Origin: an uncultured Clostridia bacterium
GTDB taxonomy: Bacteria > Bacillota > Clostridia > Oscillospirales > Acutalibacteraceae
Direction: 5' to 3'
Length of the DNA stretch: 29,685 nt
Assembly (NCBI GenBank): GCA_937919155.1
Contig: CALFPM010000177.1
Location: 1-29,685, forward strand
In this document: positions 14,956 to 23,147 of the stretch, in pieces
Layout: every line of letters starts with the position of its first letter
Numbering within the stretch: position 1 is the first letter of the stretch
The notes under the pieces: model-generated
Told to the model about the DNA's origin: nothing
Databases searched by the model: none
Seen by the model: the letters and a program-made list of their open reading frames with translations, nothing else
Translations under genes and position numbers: made by a program

Positions 14956-15279
14956 ATGAAGCTTATCGTTGCCATTATCAACAATGACGATTCCGCGAGC
15001 GTACTCAGTGAACTTACCCACAAGGGCTACGGCGTTACCAAGCTTGCAACATCAGGCGGATTCCTTAAGGCAGGCAACTCAACCCTGCTCATCGGCACAG
15101 AGGATGAAAAAGTTGACGATGTTATTGCTATCATCAGCGAATTTTCACGCAAGCGCACTCAGATGGTTACTCCCTCTCCCTCATTTATCGCAGAAGGTTT
15201 TATTTCAAGAGCCGTTGAGGTTACCGTGGGCGGCGCAACCGTGTTTGTAGTTGATGTGGACCGTTTCATAAAGCTTTGA
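14956..15279 (+). CDS. darA: Cyclic-di-AMP receptor protein DarA (PstA/YaaQ)
   Basis: 107-residue PII-like protein. It opens with MKLIVAIINNDDSASVLSEL, has the long T/B-loop region GVTKLATSGGFLKAGNSTLLIGTED near 26-50, and ends with VTVGGATVFVVDVDRFIKL, all typical of DarA. It forms a trimer that binds c-di-AMP between subunits; its downstream partner is not settled. The following genes are holB and ricT, the same order as in B. subtilis (yaaQ-yaaR-holB-yaaT) without yaaR and without tmk in front. The ATG has AAAGGAGAA 7 nt upstream, which rules out the earlier in-frame starts. Confidence 0.93.
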   Translation: MKLIVAIINNDDSASVLSELTHKGYGVTKLATSGGFLKAGNSTLLIGTEDEKVDDVIAIISEFSRKRTQMVTPSPSFIAEGFISRAVEVTVGGATVFVVDVDRFIKL

Positions 15280-15280
15280 T

Positions 15281-16165
15281 ATGGAAACATTTGATTTAAA
15301 CAATACACTGGAAAAATCTTTGTTCGCGGCACTTCATTCCAAAAGATTTCCTCACGCGGCAATCCTTGAGGGCGGCAGTGTTGAGGACAGAATGAAGCTT
15401 GCGCAAAAAATTGCAGCTGCCCTTGTTTGCTCATCGGGCGGGCAGGTGCCTTGCGGAGCTTGCCCCAACTGCAAAAAAGCTGAAGCAAGCTCACACGCGG
15501 ACATTCTTTTATACACTGTTGAGGATAAACCCAAGGCATTCAAGGTTGACTATGTGCGTGAAATACGCAGCAAGGCATACATCGTGCCCAACGAAGCCGC
15601 AAGAAAGGTGTTCATCCTCGAAAATGCCCACACAATGGGTATCGAGGGTCAGAATGCCATTCTTAAAATCCTTGAGGAGCCTCCCGCATATGTAAACTTC
15701 ATTTTGCTCTGCTCTTCCAAGTCAGGATTCCTGCCAACGGTGCTTTCACGCGCCGCGGTATATAATCTGGGTCATGCTTATGCATCGGATGATGCCCTGC
15801 CCCGTGAAACCGTGATGGAGGCAGCATCCGGCATTGCAAAAGCTGTCATTGCGATTGACGACATTGAAATCGTCAAAGCCGCCGCTGTTTTTGAAAAAGA
15901 CCAGAAACTCCTCAGAGCCGCACTTCCTGTTATACAGGAGATTTTTGCCGCCGCACTAAGAATAAAATTCTCGGCTGCTGACGGTGACGAATTCGGCACC
16001 TTGCCCGGTGAATTGGCTCCCAGACTCAGCAGGAATGCCCTTCTTTCACTTATCGACTGCACGGACAGCCTGATAAAATCCGTGCAGATGAATGCAAACC
16101 ACAATCTTATGTTAACCGCTCTTTGCACAAAGCTTCGCAGGGCGGCAATCAAATCGGAGGTTTAA
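15281..16165 (+). CDS. holB: DNA polymerase III delta' subunit
   Basis: 294-residue clamp-loader subunit. The AAA+ fold starts with RFPHAAILEGG near 22-32, but the Walker A Lys/Thr is lost, as expected for a non-ATP-binding delta'. A zinc module has Cys50, Cys58, Cys61 and Cys64. Further on are the KVFILENAHTMGIEGQNAIL region, LEEPPAYVNFILLCS, and the arginine-finger-like VLSRA where the family usually has SRC. It stabilises the clamp-loader ring with DnaX and delta to load the beta clamp. It starts 1 nt after darA. The C-terminal collar domain, about 190-294, is helical and divergent. Confidence 0.9.
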   Translation: METFDLNNTLEKSLFAALHSKRFPHAAILEGGSVEDRMKLAQKIAAALVCSSGGQVPCGACPNCKKAEASSHADILLYTVEDKPKAFKVDYVREIRSKAYIVPNEAARKVFILENAHTMGIEGQNAILKILEEPPAYVNFILLCSSKSGFLPTVLSRAAVYNLGHAYASDDALPRETVMEAASGIAKAVIAIDDIEIVKAAAVFEKDQKLLRAALPVIQEIFAAALRIKFSAADGDEFGTLPGELAPRLSRNALLSLIDCTDSLIKSVQMNANHNLMLTALCTKLRRAAIKSEV

Positions 16166-16169
16166 ATAT

Positions 16170-17036
16170 ATGGCAGAAGTTGTAGGTGTCCGTTTCAAAG
16201 AAGTGGGAAAAGTTTATTACTTTGACCCTGACGGACATATCATAAAAAAAGGAAACAGAGTTATTGTTGAAACCGTGCGCGGCGTTGAATGCGGCGAGGT
16301 TGCAATGGATAACAGAGAAATAGATGACGAGCAGATTATAAAGCCTCTCAAGAAAATCATCCGCATTGCAGACGAAAAGGATATTGCTCAGTTTCACGCA
16401 AACAAAGCAAAAGAAAAGGATGCATTTGCAATCTGTCAGCAAAAAATAGCAAATCACAGGCTCGATATGAAGCTTGTTGATGTTGAATACACCTTTGATG
16501 GCGGTAAAATTCTTTTCTATTTCACCGCTGACGGCAGAGTTGACTTCAGAGAACTTGTCAAAGACCTTGCAGGCGTTTTCAAAACCCGTATTGAGCTTCG
16601 CCAGATAGGTGTGAGAGATGAGTCAAAGATGCTTGGCGGTCTCGGCATTTGCGGCAGACCTTTCTGCTGCAGCAGTTTCCTCGGAGAATTTCAGCCTGTT
16701 TCAATCAAAATGGCGAAAGAACAGGGACTTTCACTCAATCCCACAAAAATCAGCGGTGCATGCGGCAGACTTATGTGCTGCCTCAAATATGAGCAGAATG
16801 CATATGAGCATCTTCTCAAAATAACACCGAAGCCCGGCGCAATTGTTGAAACAAACGAAGGTGCGGGCACTGTTACGGATTTCAGCCTTCTTACAGGCAA
16901 ACTCAAGGTTCAGCTTCACAACAATCCCGATGCGCAGCCCAAAGTTTTTGACAGAAAAGAAGTAAAACTTGTCAAAGACGCAAGAATCAAGGTTGCAAAA
17001 GAAGAAATTGAAGCTTTGAAAGATATAGAAGGATAA
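16170..17036 (+). CDS. ricT: RicT/YaaT, PSP1-domain protein
   Basis: 288-residue PSP1-domain protein. It begins VGVRFKEVGKVYYFDP and carries two cysteine clusters, ICGRPFCCSSF at 160-170 and ACGRLMCCLKY at 197-207 (Cys161, 166, 167, 198, 203, 204). In B. subtilis RicT joins RicA and RicF in an iron-sulfur Y-complex that steers RNase Y mRNA maturation, affecting sporulation, competence and biofilm. RicA and RicF are not in this window. It follows holB by 4 nt with CGGAGG as ribosome site, completing the conserved darA-holB-ricT block. The Lys/Glu-rich C-terminus near 265-288 is typical. Confidence 0.93.
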   Translation: MAEVVGVRFKEVGKVYYFDPDGHIIKKGNRVIVETVRGVECGEVAMDNREIDDEQIIKPLKKIIRIADEKDIAQFHANKAKEKDAFAICQQKIANHRLDMKLVDVEYTFDGGKILFYFTADGRVDFRELVKDLAGVFKTRIELRQIGVRDESKMLGGLGICGRPFCCSSFLGEFQPVSIKMAKEQGLSLNPTKISGACGRLMCCLKYEQNAYEHLLKITPKPGAIVETNEGAGTVTDFSLLTGKLKVQLHNNPDAQPKVFDRKEVKLVKDARIKVAKEEIEALKDIEG

Positions 17037-17053
17037 ATTACAACAAAAACCTC

Positions 17054-17081
17054 TTGCAATTTTCAAATAATGTGTTACAAT
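17054..17081 (+). promoter_or_regulatory. Promoter of the ferredoxin gene
   Basis: TTGCAA (17054-17059), 16-nt spacer, TACAAT (17076-17081), 33 nt before the ferredoxin ATG and just after the ricT stop, so the gene can be expressed separately. Confidence 0.65.
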
Positions 17082-17114
17082 GGATTTGATAAAATGTTAA
17101 GGAGGAAGATCACT

Positions 17115-17285
17115 ATGGCATACATCATCAATGACGATTGCATCTCATGCGGCGCTTGCGCAGCAGAATGCCCCGTTGAAGCTATCTCCGAAGGCGATGG
17201 CAAGTATGTTATCGATGCAGACGCTTGCATCGAGTGCGGCGCTTGCGCTGACGCTTGCCCCGTTGAAGCACCCAAGGCTGAATAA
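17115..17285 (+). CDS. 2[4Fe-4S] ferredoxin, clostridial type
   Basis: 56-residue ferredoxin made of two near-identical halves. Cluster motifs are CISCGACAAECP (Cys9, 12, 15, 19) and CIECGACADACP (Cys38, 41, 44, 48), each with the usual Pro after the last Cys. It is a small cytosolic low-potential electron carrier of anaerobes serving pyruvate:ferredoxin oxidoreductase, hydrogenase, radical enzymes and similar. AAGGAGGAAG sits 8 nt before the ATG, a very strong ribosome site, and the gene has its own promoter and terminator, fitting a highly expressed stand-alone protein. An earlier in-frame start at 17070 would add an unrelated leader and is rejected. Confidence 0.97.
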   Translation: MAYIINDDCISCGACAAECPVEAISEGDGKYVIDADACIECGACADACPVEAPKAE

Positions 17286-17301
17286 TTAAACTTGGACCCG
17301 A

Positions 17302-17338
17302 ACCGCTTCCCGATATTACTGTTGGGGAGCGGTTTTTT
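17302..17338 (+). terminator. Ferredoxin terminator
   Basis: ACCGCTTCCC pairs with GGGGAGCGGT (one bulged T), loop about 10 nt, then six Ts, 17 nt after the ferredoxin stop. Confidence 0.85.
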
Positions 17339-17364
17339 CTTAAGATAAACGGAGAGAATATATA

Positions 17365-18720
17365 ATGAAAATAATTATCGATAAAAGTAAAACATATCAA
17401 ACATTTGAGGGCTTTGGTTCAAGCGGCGCCTGGTGGGCACAACAGGTAGGCGGTTGGAATAACATTGACCCCGAAAGTGGAATTCCCGTGCGCGACAGAA
17501 TCTCACAACTTCTCCACAGCAAAACCGAGGGCATCGGTCTGCGTACATACAGATATAACATCGGCGGCGGCTCTGTTGAATCGGGCAACGGTGAATATGC
17601 CGACCCTGACCGCAGAGCGCAATGCTTTGAAACCGCAGAGGGTATCTATGATTTTGGAAAAGACGCAAACGCGGTTTATATGATGAGACAGGCAGCGAAA
17701 GACGGAGCAGACGAAATAATTCTTTTCGTCAACTCACCCATCGAACGCCTGACCAAAAACAGAAAAGCACACCTCGACAAAAGCAAGGTATTCCGCACAA
17801 ATCTTGCAAAAAAGAATTACCTTCCCTTTGCAAAATATATCCTTGATGTTACGGAGCATTTTGTGAAGGAAGGCTTACCTGTAAAATATCTTTCACCTGT
17901 CAACGAACCCCTCTGGATATGGAACGGAGGTCAGGAAGGCTGCCACTACAGTCCCCGACAGGCAGGCAAAGTTATGCTCTGCGTTGCCCGCGAACTGAGA
18001 AAACGCAAGGCACTTGACGAAGTTATGCTTTCGGGCGTTGAAAACGGTGACATCCGTTGGTTCAACAAATCATACACAAGGGAAATGCTCAGGCACAAAG
18101 AGGTGAGAGATTGCGTTGACAGCCTTGACGTTCACTCATATTTTCTTCACTCTCCCCTGCCATTCACAAACAACAGACCTGCTTTTCTCCGCAGATTCAA
18201 CAAATGGATGAAAAGAAAGTATCCCGATGTACCTGTGAAAATGAGCGAATGGTGCCATATGCAGGGAGGCAAAAATCCCAATATGGACTCTGCCCTTGAA
18301 ACCGCAAAGGTAATCTTTGAGGATATTTCACTCCTCAACGTTACCTCGTGGCAGCATTGGATTGCCTGTTCACGCTATGATTACTGCGATGGTCTGATTT
18401 ATCTTGATATTGAAAACCGCAGTTTTGAAATGACAAAAAGATACTATGTAACAGGCAATTTCTCAAAATACATTCCCTGCGGTGCAACCCGTTTTGAGGT
18501 AAAAACAGATGACATTGACATTATGTCCCTCGGATTTAAAAAAGACGGCAAGACCGTTGTAATTCTTATCAACCCCACCGAAAACGAAAAAAGCCTTGTT
18601 CTCACCGAAAACTCACTGATTGCTGTTACAGACAAAGAAAGCAACCTGCGCGAATTCACTGCAAACAAAGGTGAAAAAATAACCGTAACCTCCCACTCGG
18701 TTACTACACTTGTATTTTAA
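17365..18720 (+). CDS. GH30-type glycoside hydrolase, cytosolic
   Basis: 451-residue enzyme with the GH30 layout: an N-terminal QTFEGFGSSGAWWAQ near 12-26, LRTYRYNIGGGS near 59-70, LSPVNEP at 176-182 with Glu181 as expected acid/base, VKMSEW at 291-296 with Glu295 as expected nucleophile, and a C-terminal beta-sandwich from about 370 on. GH30 members act on beta-glucosyl, beta-xylosyl, beta-1,6-galactosyl or beta-1,6-glucosyl links, and the specificity here is not evident. There is no signal peptide, so it acts on an imported substrate. The sugar symporter gene 11 nt downstream probably supplies it. GGAGAG lies 8-9 nt before the ATG. Confidence 0.87.
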   Translation: MKIIIDKSKTYQTFEGFGSSGAWWAQQVGGWNNIDPESGIPVRDRISQLLHSKTEGIGLRTYRYNIGGGSVESGNGEYADPDRRAQCFETAEGIYDFGKDANAVYMMRQAAKDGADEIILFVNSPIERLTKNRKAHLDKSKVFRTNLAKKNYLPFAKYILDVTEHFVKEGLPVKYLSPVNEPLWIWNGGQEGCHYSPRQAGKVMLCVARELRKRKALDEVMLSGVENGDIRWFNKSYTREMLRHKEVRDCVDSLDVHSYFLHSPLPFTNNRPAFLRRFNKWMKRKYPDVPVKMSEWCHMQGGKNPNMDSALETAKVIFEDISLLNVTSWQHWIACSRYDYCDGLIYLDIENRSFEMTKRYYVTGNFSKYIPCGATRFEVKTDDIDIMSLGFKKDGKTVVILINPTENEKSLVLTENSLIAVTDKESNLREFTANKGEKITVTSHSVTTLVF

Positions 18721-18731
18721 GGAGAATTGAA

Positions 18732-20969
18732 ATGAATATTATTTCAACCGCACGCTCCGCAATAACAAGCTTCAAAGATCACTGGAAAACGCCGCCGAAA
18801 GGCAGATATATGTCCTTCAAGGAAATAACATCCCTTGCTGTTGGCGGCATAGGTGTGCGATTCATCACCTACTGCTACGGCCAGCTTATGCTTTCAACAG
18901 GCAATACCCTTATCGGAAATACCATCGGCATCGATCCGACCGCTCTCTATGTTATTTACATAATCAGCCTGCTTTCAGGATTTCCGCTGACGGCATTGCG
19001 CGCAAAAATGATAGACAACACCCGCAGCATGAAAGGCAAATACCGCCCTTACATTATCTCAATGGGTATACCCACGGTTATTCTGGGTTGTCTTTTCATC
19101 TGGATGCCCTATGAGAATATGAGCCTTTTCACAAAATGCGCAGTTGTGCTTGCATACAACATCGGCTTTCAGTTTTTCTATAACTTCTATCTTGATTCAT
19201 ACGACAGCCTTATCAACGTGCTTTCGCCCAACAGCATTGAGCGCTCGGATGTGCTCTCTGTGAGATGCGTTGTTGAGAATCTTTCACCCTCAATAGTAAA
19301 CATTATTTTCCCCTTGCTTGCAAAACTCATCACGGGAGAAAACACCCTTTTCGACCTCAAGATTTTCAGAATTCTTTATCCCCCCATGCTTTTGGTCGGA
19401 TTTTTCATCTCCCTTATTGTTTATGTTAACACCGAAGAAAAAATTGTTCAGGCAAAGTCCCACTATGTCAGCATCCGTTTCCGCGATGCACTTAAATCCG
19501 TTGCAAAGAATAAATATTTCTGGATTATATCCCTGGCAGGCTGGGTAGGCTTTCTTGAAGGCTCATTCAACAATATTATGCAGTGGATGTATAACTATCA
19601 GGCAGCATGCTCGGCAGCGCAATATTCAATTATCGTTGCCATTGCAGGCAACGCCTCATTCTGGCCAAATCTGGTAGGCCCTTATTTCATCAGAAAATAC
19701 GGCAAAAAGAAAATTCTGATTTTTTCAAATCTGTTCAGCGTTATATTCATTCTTGCGATGCTGCCTGTTGTGAGACTGACGGGTGCACCGCACATCATAT
19801 GGCTTTTGCTCGGAATTACCTTTGTCAATCAGTTCATAACCTCTATGGGTCACCTGATGACGCCCAGCGTCAATGCGGATATAAGAGATTATCAACAGTA
19901 TGTGACAGGCGAAAGAATTGACGGTATGTTTGCCGCCGTAGGTCTCATAGGCAATGTTATAACCATGGCAACGGGACTTGTTTTGCCCGCCATTTATGAA
20001 AGGTCAGGTCTCAACCGTCAGGTTGCACTTAGCCTCGGATATGACGGCTCAAACGTGTATGATGTGCTTTTTGACCGCGGTTACTTCATAGATATAAGCT
20101 CCGTGCTTATTATGGCTTCGGTTGTGGGTGCTCTTCTGAATGTAATTCCGTATTTCTTCTATGATTTCACGGAAACCAAGCAAAAAGCAATCGTTAATAT
20201 TCTCAAAATCAGAGCAATGTTTGAGGATTACGGAAACGGAACACTCTCTGACGATTCTCTCAAAGAAGGCGTTGAAATCATAAAAGAATCAAAAGAATAT
20301 TCTGTTCTTACCCCTGCAAACCTCAAAGAGGCAAAAAGCAACGGCAAGGAATATCTTAAAAACGCAAAAGCTGAAAATGAAAAAATTGAAATTGCAAAGC
20401 TTGTTTGTGATGAGTTGAACCGTTTCAACACTGCCTCAGGCAAGGCAGAGCTTGACTTTGCAAAGCGTATTGCGGCAGCAGGAATAAACGGCGCATTGGA
20501 AGGCAATCTTCCCGTGATGGCCGATATCAGAAATATGCCCTGCGGAACAAAAGAGGAAAAAGAGCTTCGAAAAACCATTATAAGCCGCATAAGAGATATT
20601 GAAGCGGCAAGAAAAACCGCCGTGAAATATTTTTCAAACGGCATTGAAGAGTTCGACACAAAAATCCTTGATTCTCTTTTTGCAGATGAACAGTCAACAG
20701 AAACAAAACTTCTTGAACTCGCAAAAGCGATGAAATCCGCAAAAGAAAACGGCAGTACGGATAAATTCGCAGGCATAAGAGAAGAAATGCAGTCACTCCG
20801 CACCAAAAAAGCAAACATCAAAAAGGAAATCAAAGCGGCAGTAAAACTTAACTCAGACTACCGCAGAGCCGCAAAGCCTTATCTTGATGCGGTAAGAATT
20901 ATCAGGCAGGCAGATAATTATGCTGACATCGCAAGCATTGAAAAGCTTTATTCAGAAACTGTAAATTAA
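18732..20969 (+). CDS. GPH/MFS sugar:cation symporter with long C-terminal helical tail
   Basis: 745 residues. Residues 1-478 form a 12-helix glycoside-pentoside-hexuronide symporter (MelB/LacS relatives), beginning with a short cytosolic leader and the MSFKEITSLAVGGIGVRFI segment. Residues about 479-745 are soluble, highly charged and Lys/Glu/Ala-rich, mostly predicted helix, ending in SIEKLYSETVN. This tail is not the EIIA-like domain of LacS, since no His-phosphorylation motif is visible. The gene follows GH30 by 11 nt with AAGGAGAA in front, which argues for import of the oligosaccharide that the GH30 enzyme cleaves. The closing terminator starts 3 nt after the stop. Substrate not determined. 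Confidence 0.85.
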   Translation: MNIISTARSAITSFKDHWKTPPKGRYMSFKEITSLAVGGIGVRFITYCYGQLMLSTGNTLIGNTIGIDPTALYVIYIISLLSGFPLTALRAKMIDNTRSMKGKYRPYIISMGIPTVILGCLFIWMPYENMSLFTKCAVVLAYNIGFQFFYNFYLDSYDSLINVLSPNSIERSDVLSVRCVVENLSPSIVNIIFPLLAKLITGENTLFDLKIFRILYPPMLLVGFFISLIVYVNTEEKIVQAKSHYVSIRFRDALKSVAKNKYFWIISLAGWVGFLEGSFNNIMQWMYNYQAACSAAQYSIIVAIAGNASFWPNLVGPYFIRKYGKKKILIFSNLFSVIFILAMLPVVRLTGAPHIIWLLLGITFVNQFITSMGHLMTPSVNADIRDYQQYVTGERIDGMFAAVGLIGNVITMATGLVLPAIYERSGLNRQVALSLGYDGSNVYDVLFDRGYFIDISSVLIMASVVGALLNVIPYFFYDFTETKQKAIVNILKIRAMFEDYGNGTLSDDSLKEGVEIIKESKEYSVLTPANLKEAKSNGKEYLKNAKAENEKIEIAKLVCDELNRFNTASGKAELDFAKRIAAAGINGALEGNLPVMADIRNMPCGTKEEKELRKTIISRIRDIEAARKTAVKYFSNGIEEFDTKILDSLFADEQSTETKLLELAKAMKSAKENGSTDKFAGIREEMQSLRTKKANIKKEIKAAVKLNSDYRRAAKPYLDAVRIIRQADNYADIASIEKLYSETVN

Positions 20970-20972
20970 GTA

Positions 20973-21000
20973 AAAAGCTGTCTTCGGACAGCTTTTGTTT
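20973..21000 (+). terminator. Terminator of the GH30-transporter operon
   Basis: Perfect 10-bp stem AAAAGCTGTC/GACAGCTTTT with a TTCG tetraloop (20973-20996), then GTTTT. Confidence 0.9.
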
Positions 21001-21021
21001 TGGAACTCCGCGTATATTCCG

Positions 21022-21049
21022 CCTCGGTTAAGCATAAACTGTTCCGAGG
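21022..21049 (+). promoter_or_regulatory. Possible hairpin masking the tspO ribosome binding site
   Basis: CCTCGG (21022-21027) can pair with CCGAGG (21044-21049). The latter contains the GAGG of the tspO ribosome site, whose ATG is at 21058. Such pairing would lower tspO translation. Only six base pairs and a 16-nt loop, so this is tentative. Confidence 0.35.
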
Positions 21050-21057
21050 TGAAAGAT

Positions 21058-21531
21058 ATGTGGAAGACAATTAAACCCTATATTATTTCGGTGGCTTTTG
21101 CATTGGGTATCGGCGGTCTTTCGGCGTTGATTACGGCAAACAATATGGATTTATATTCCCAAATCAATCAGCCGCCGCTTGCCCCTCCGTCCTGGCTTTT
21201 CCCTGTGGTGTGGACACTGCTTTACATTCTTATGGGCATAAGCGCCGCGATGGTGTGGCAAAAGCGCGGCGAAGACCGCACAAAGGTTGACACCGCCTTA
21301 AGCATCTATGCGCTGAATCTGTTTCTCAACTTTTTCTGGAGCATAATATTTTTCAATATGAGAGCCTTCCTTTTTGCTTTCATATGGCTTGTTGCTTTGT
21401 GGGCAGTTATTCTCATAATGATTATCAAATTCGCAAAAATCAAACCAATTGCCGGTTATCTGCAGATTTCCTACCTGCTGTGGGTCACATTTGCAGGCTA
21501 TCTCAACCTTGCAATCTATATTCTCAATTAA
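21058..21531 (+). CDS. tspO: TspO/MBR-family membrane protein
   Basis: 157-residue protein with the five-helix TspO fold. It shows QPPLAPPSWLFPVVWTLLY near 39-57, the family signature, NLFLNFFWSIIFF near 91-103, and the C-terminal LLWVTFAGYLNLAIYILN ending on the usual Asn. TspO binds porphyrins and other hydrophobic ligands. In bacteria it is linked to tetrapyrrole and stress responses, with its exact activity debated. The ATG at 21058 follows GAGGTGA by 5 nt; an upstream in-frame start (20995) falls inside the preceding terminator and is rejected. Monocistronic between two terminators. No clear promoter could be assigned. Confidence 0.93.
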   Translation: MWKTIKPYIISVAFALGIGGLSALITANNMDLYSQINQPPLAPPSWLFPVVWTLLYILMGISAAMVWQKRGEDRTKVDTALSIYALNLFLNFFWSIIFFNMRAFLFAFIWLVALWAVILIMIIKFAKIKPIAGYLQISYLLWVTFAGYLNLAIYILN

Positions 21532-21535
21532 GAAA

Positions 21536-21570
21536 AACGGTATCGGAAAAATCCGATACCGTTAATTTTT
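21536..21570. terminator. Bidirectional terminator
   Basis: Perfect 12-bp stem AACGGTATCGGA/TCCGATACCGTT (21536-21547, 21552-21563), AAAA loop, T run on the plus side and A run on the other. It lies between the convergent tspO and LCAT-like genes. Confidence 0.9.
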
Positions 21571-23135
21571 TAAAAGATTTTTTTGATTGCCAGTGTTTCT
21601 TCATAAGGAAGAATTACACCTGCGTTTTCTGCCGTAAGAGGAACAAGACTTTCGCCGTTAAGATTAACAAGATACTGAGGATACTCCTCGTATGTCCACA
21701 CGGTCACCTGCTCTTCACTGTAGGTGATAAGGTCAACAAGATCACCGATATATTTTTCATCACTGCCGTGGCGAACATACTTTGCGAACCATGTAATATC
21801 GGGAAATGCACAGGTCGATGCATCAATCTGATTATCTGCCGAAATATGATTTTTACCGCAAGCGCATTCTTTTTCCTGCTCATAACCCTCGCCGAGTGTT
21901 CCATCAGGAGCGGCGCAGATTGCGCCGTAGCTCTCTCTGTCTGTTGCAATTGTGCCGTCACTCATTCTGTCATTATCCGATGTGATAGGAACAATTGTGT
22001 AGCCGTATTCGGCAATAATCGCGGCGTTGATGCCGTCATCGAGCATTGACTGAATAACATTTGCGCAGTTAGCCTGAACATTGTAATGATAATAGTCGCT
22101 GTTTTCGATTATTTTGGCGTATTTAGCCTTCTTTTCGGGAGTGTCAAAGATATAATCCCTTGTTTCTTCATAGCGTTCAAGGCTCATCAGAGCGTAAAAT
22201 CCGGATATTGAACCGATTGTTTCGCAAGCAGCATCATTGAAACCGTTTGCAAAAATCTCCTGAACAAGGTCATTCACATAATTAACAAGCGGATCAACCA
22301 AACCCATACTGTAAAAGAATTCAAGCACCTTGTAAATGCCTTCACTGTCTGTCCCTCTCATAAGCTCGCTCATCATTCTCATCAGCGACACCGCATCAAA
22401 ACTCATATTACCGGAGAATGAATCCTCGCAGGTTGCAACGCCGTTGAATCCGCCTGCGACAAAAATCGCGGATGCGATATGATTCCTTTCTGCGTAATCC
22501 TCTGCGGTGTAATAATATTCATAGAGATAGGTTGAAAGCACGGCAGTGCCCATGCTCATTGCAACAAGAGCAACCTGATCGGTTGTTGTGATCTCCATTA
22601 CATACTCAATATATTCATCAAGCTGAGCCGCAATGGTTACCATATCAAGACGCCAGTCATATACAAACACATACTGCATGCTATATCCGAATCCGTTGTG
22701 GTATTCATAGTCACTGGTTATTTTTTTGCCTGTATCAGGGTTGGGGGCACCGTTTTCATCACAGGCAAAATCGCCAAAAATTATCTCTGCAACCTCTTCG
22801 GAAATTTTATTCACTTCTTCATAGTCTTTGATGAGAAGGCTGAAAGTGAGAGGCAACGCATACTTGAACACAGCCTTTACAATAGCGCCTGCTTCGGGAC
22901 CCCAGATGCGCACATCATCTTCCTCTGTTTCGGTTGAAAGTCCTTTGTAATATTCGTGTTCAAGACCTGTTATGTAAACGATGGGAATATCCTTATCAAG
23001 GTTTTTGAGATCTTCTTCACAGGAAACAGTGATCACATTTTTGCTTGCAGTTGCATATCCGCCCGTTGCACAAACGGAAAATATCATTGCAACGCAAACA
23101 ACAACCGCAACAAATTTTCTGAGATTTTTCTTCAT
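21570..23135 (-). CDS. Secreted LCAT-like alpha/beta hydrolase
   Basis: 521 residues with a signal peptide (MKKNLRK, hydrophobic core to ~25, ATA near 28-30). The body resembles the lecithin:cholesterol acyltransferase group of lipases: IVYITGLEH near 52-60 as the oxyanion strand, FVYDWRLD near 157-164 (the YDWR word is typical of this group), and nucleophile elbow VAMSMGTA at 191-198 with Ser194. The acid and base residues are not obvious; the last third is rich in Asp and Tyr and contains candidates. It likely acts on lipid or acyl esters outside the cell. A strong GGAGGAGA site precedes the ATG, and metF ends 12 nt upstream, so both share the promoter at 24064-24093. Confidence 0.7.
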   Translation of the reverse strand: MKKNLRKFVAVVVCVAMIFSVCATGGYATASKNVITVSCEEDLKNLDKDIPIVYITGLEHEYYKGLSTETEEDDVRIWGPEAGAIVKAVFKYALPLTFSLLIKDYEEVNKISEEVAEIIFGDFACDENGAPNPDTGKKITSDYEYHNGFGYSMQYVFVYDWRLDMVTIAAQLDEYIEYVMEITTTDQVALVAMSMGTAVLSTYLYEYYYTAEDYAERNHIASAIFVAGGFNGVATCEDSFSGNMSFDAVSLMRMMSELMRGTDSEGIYKVLEFFYSMGLVDPLVNYVNDLVQEIFANGFNDAACETIGSISGFYALMSLERYEETRDYIFDTPEKKAKYAKIIENSDYYHYNVQANCANVIQSMLDDGINAAIIAEYGYTIVPITSDNDRMSDGTIATDRESYGAICAAPDGTLGEGYEQEKECACGKNHISADNQIDASTCAFPDITWFAKYVRHGSDEKYIGDLVDLITYSEEQVTVWTYEEYPQYLVNLNGESLVPLTAENAGVILPYEETLAIKKIF

Positions 23136-23147
23136 ATTTTCTCCTCC

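Noticed and set aside
17075..17400. Minus-strand frames over the ferredoxin gene
   Set aside because: Produced by the repetitive Cys/Ala codons of the ferredoxin; no ribosome site.
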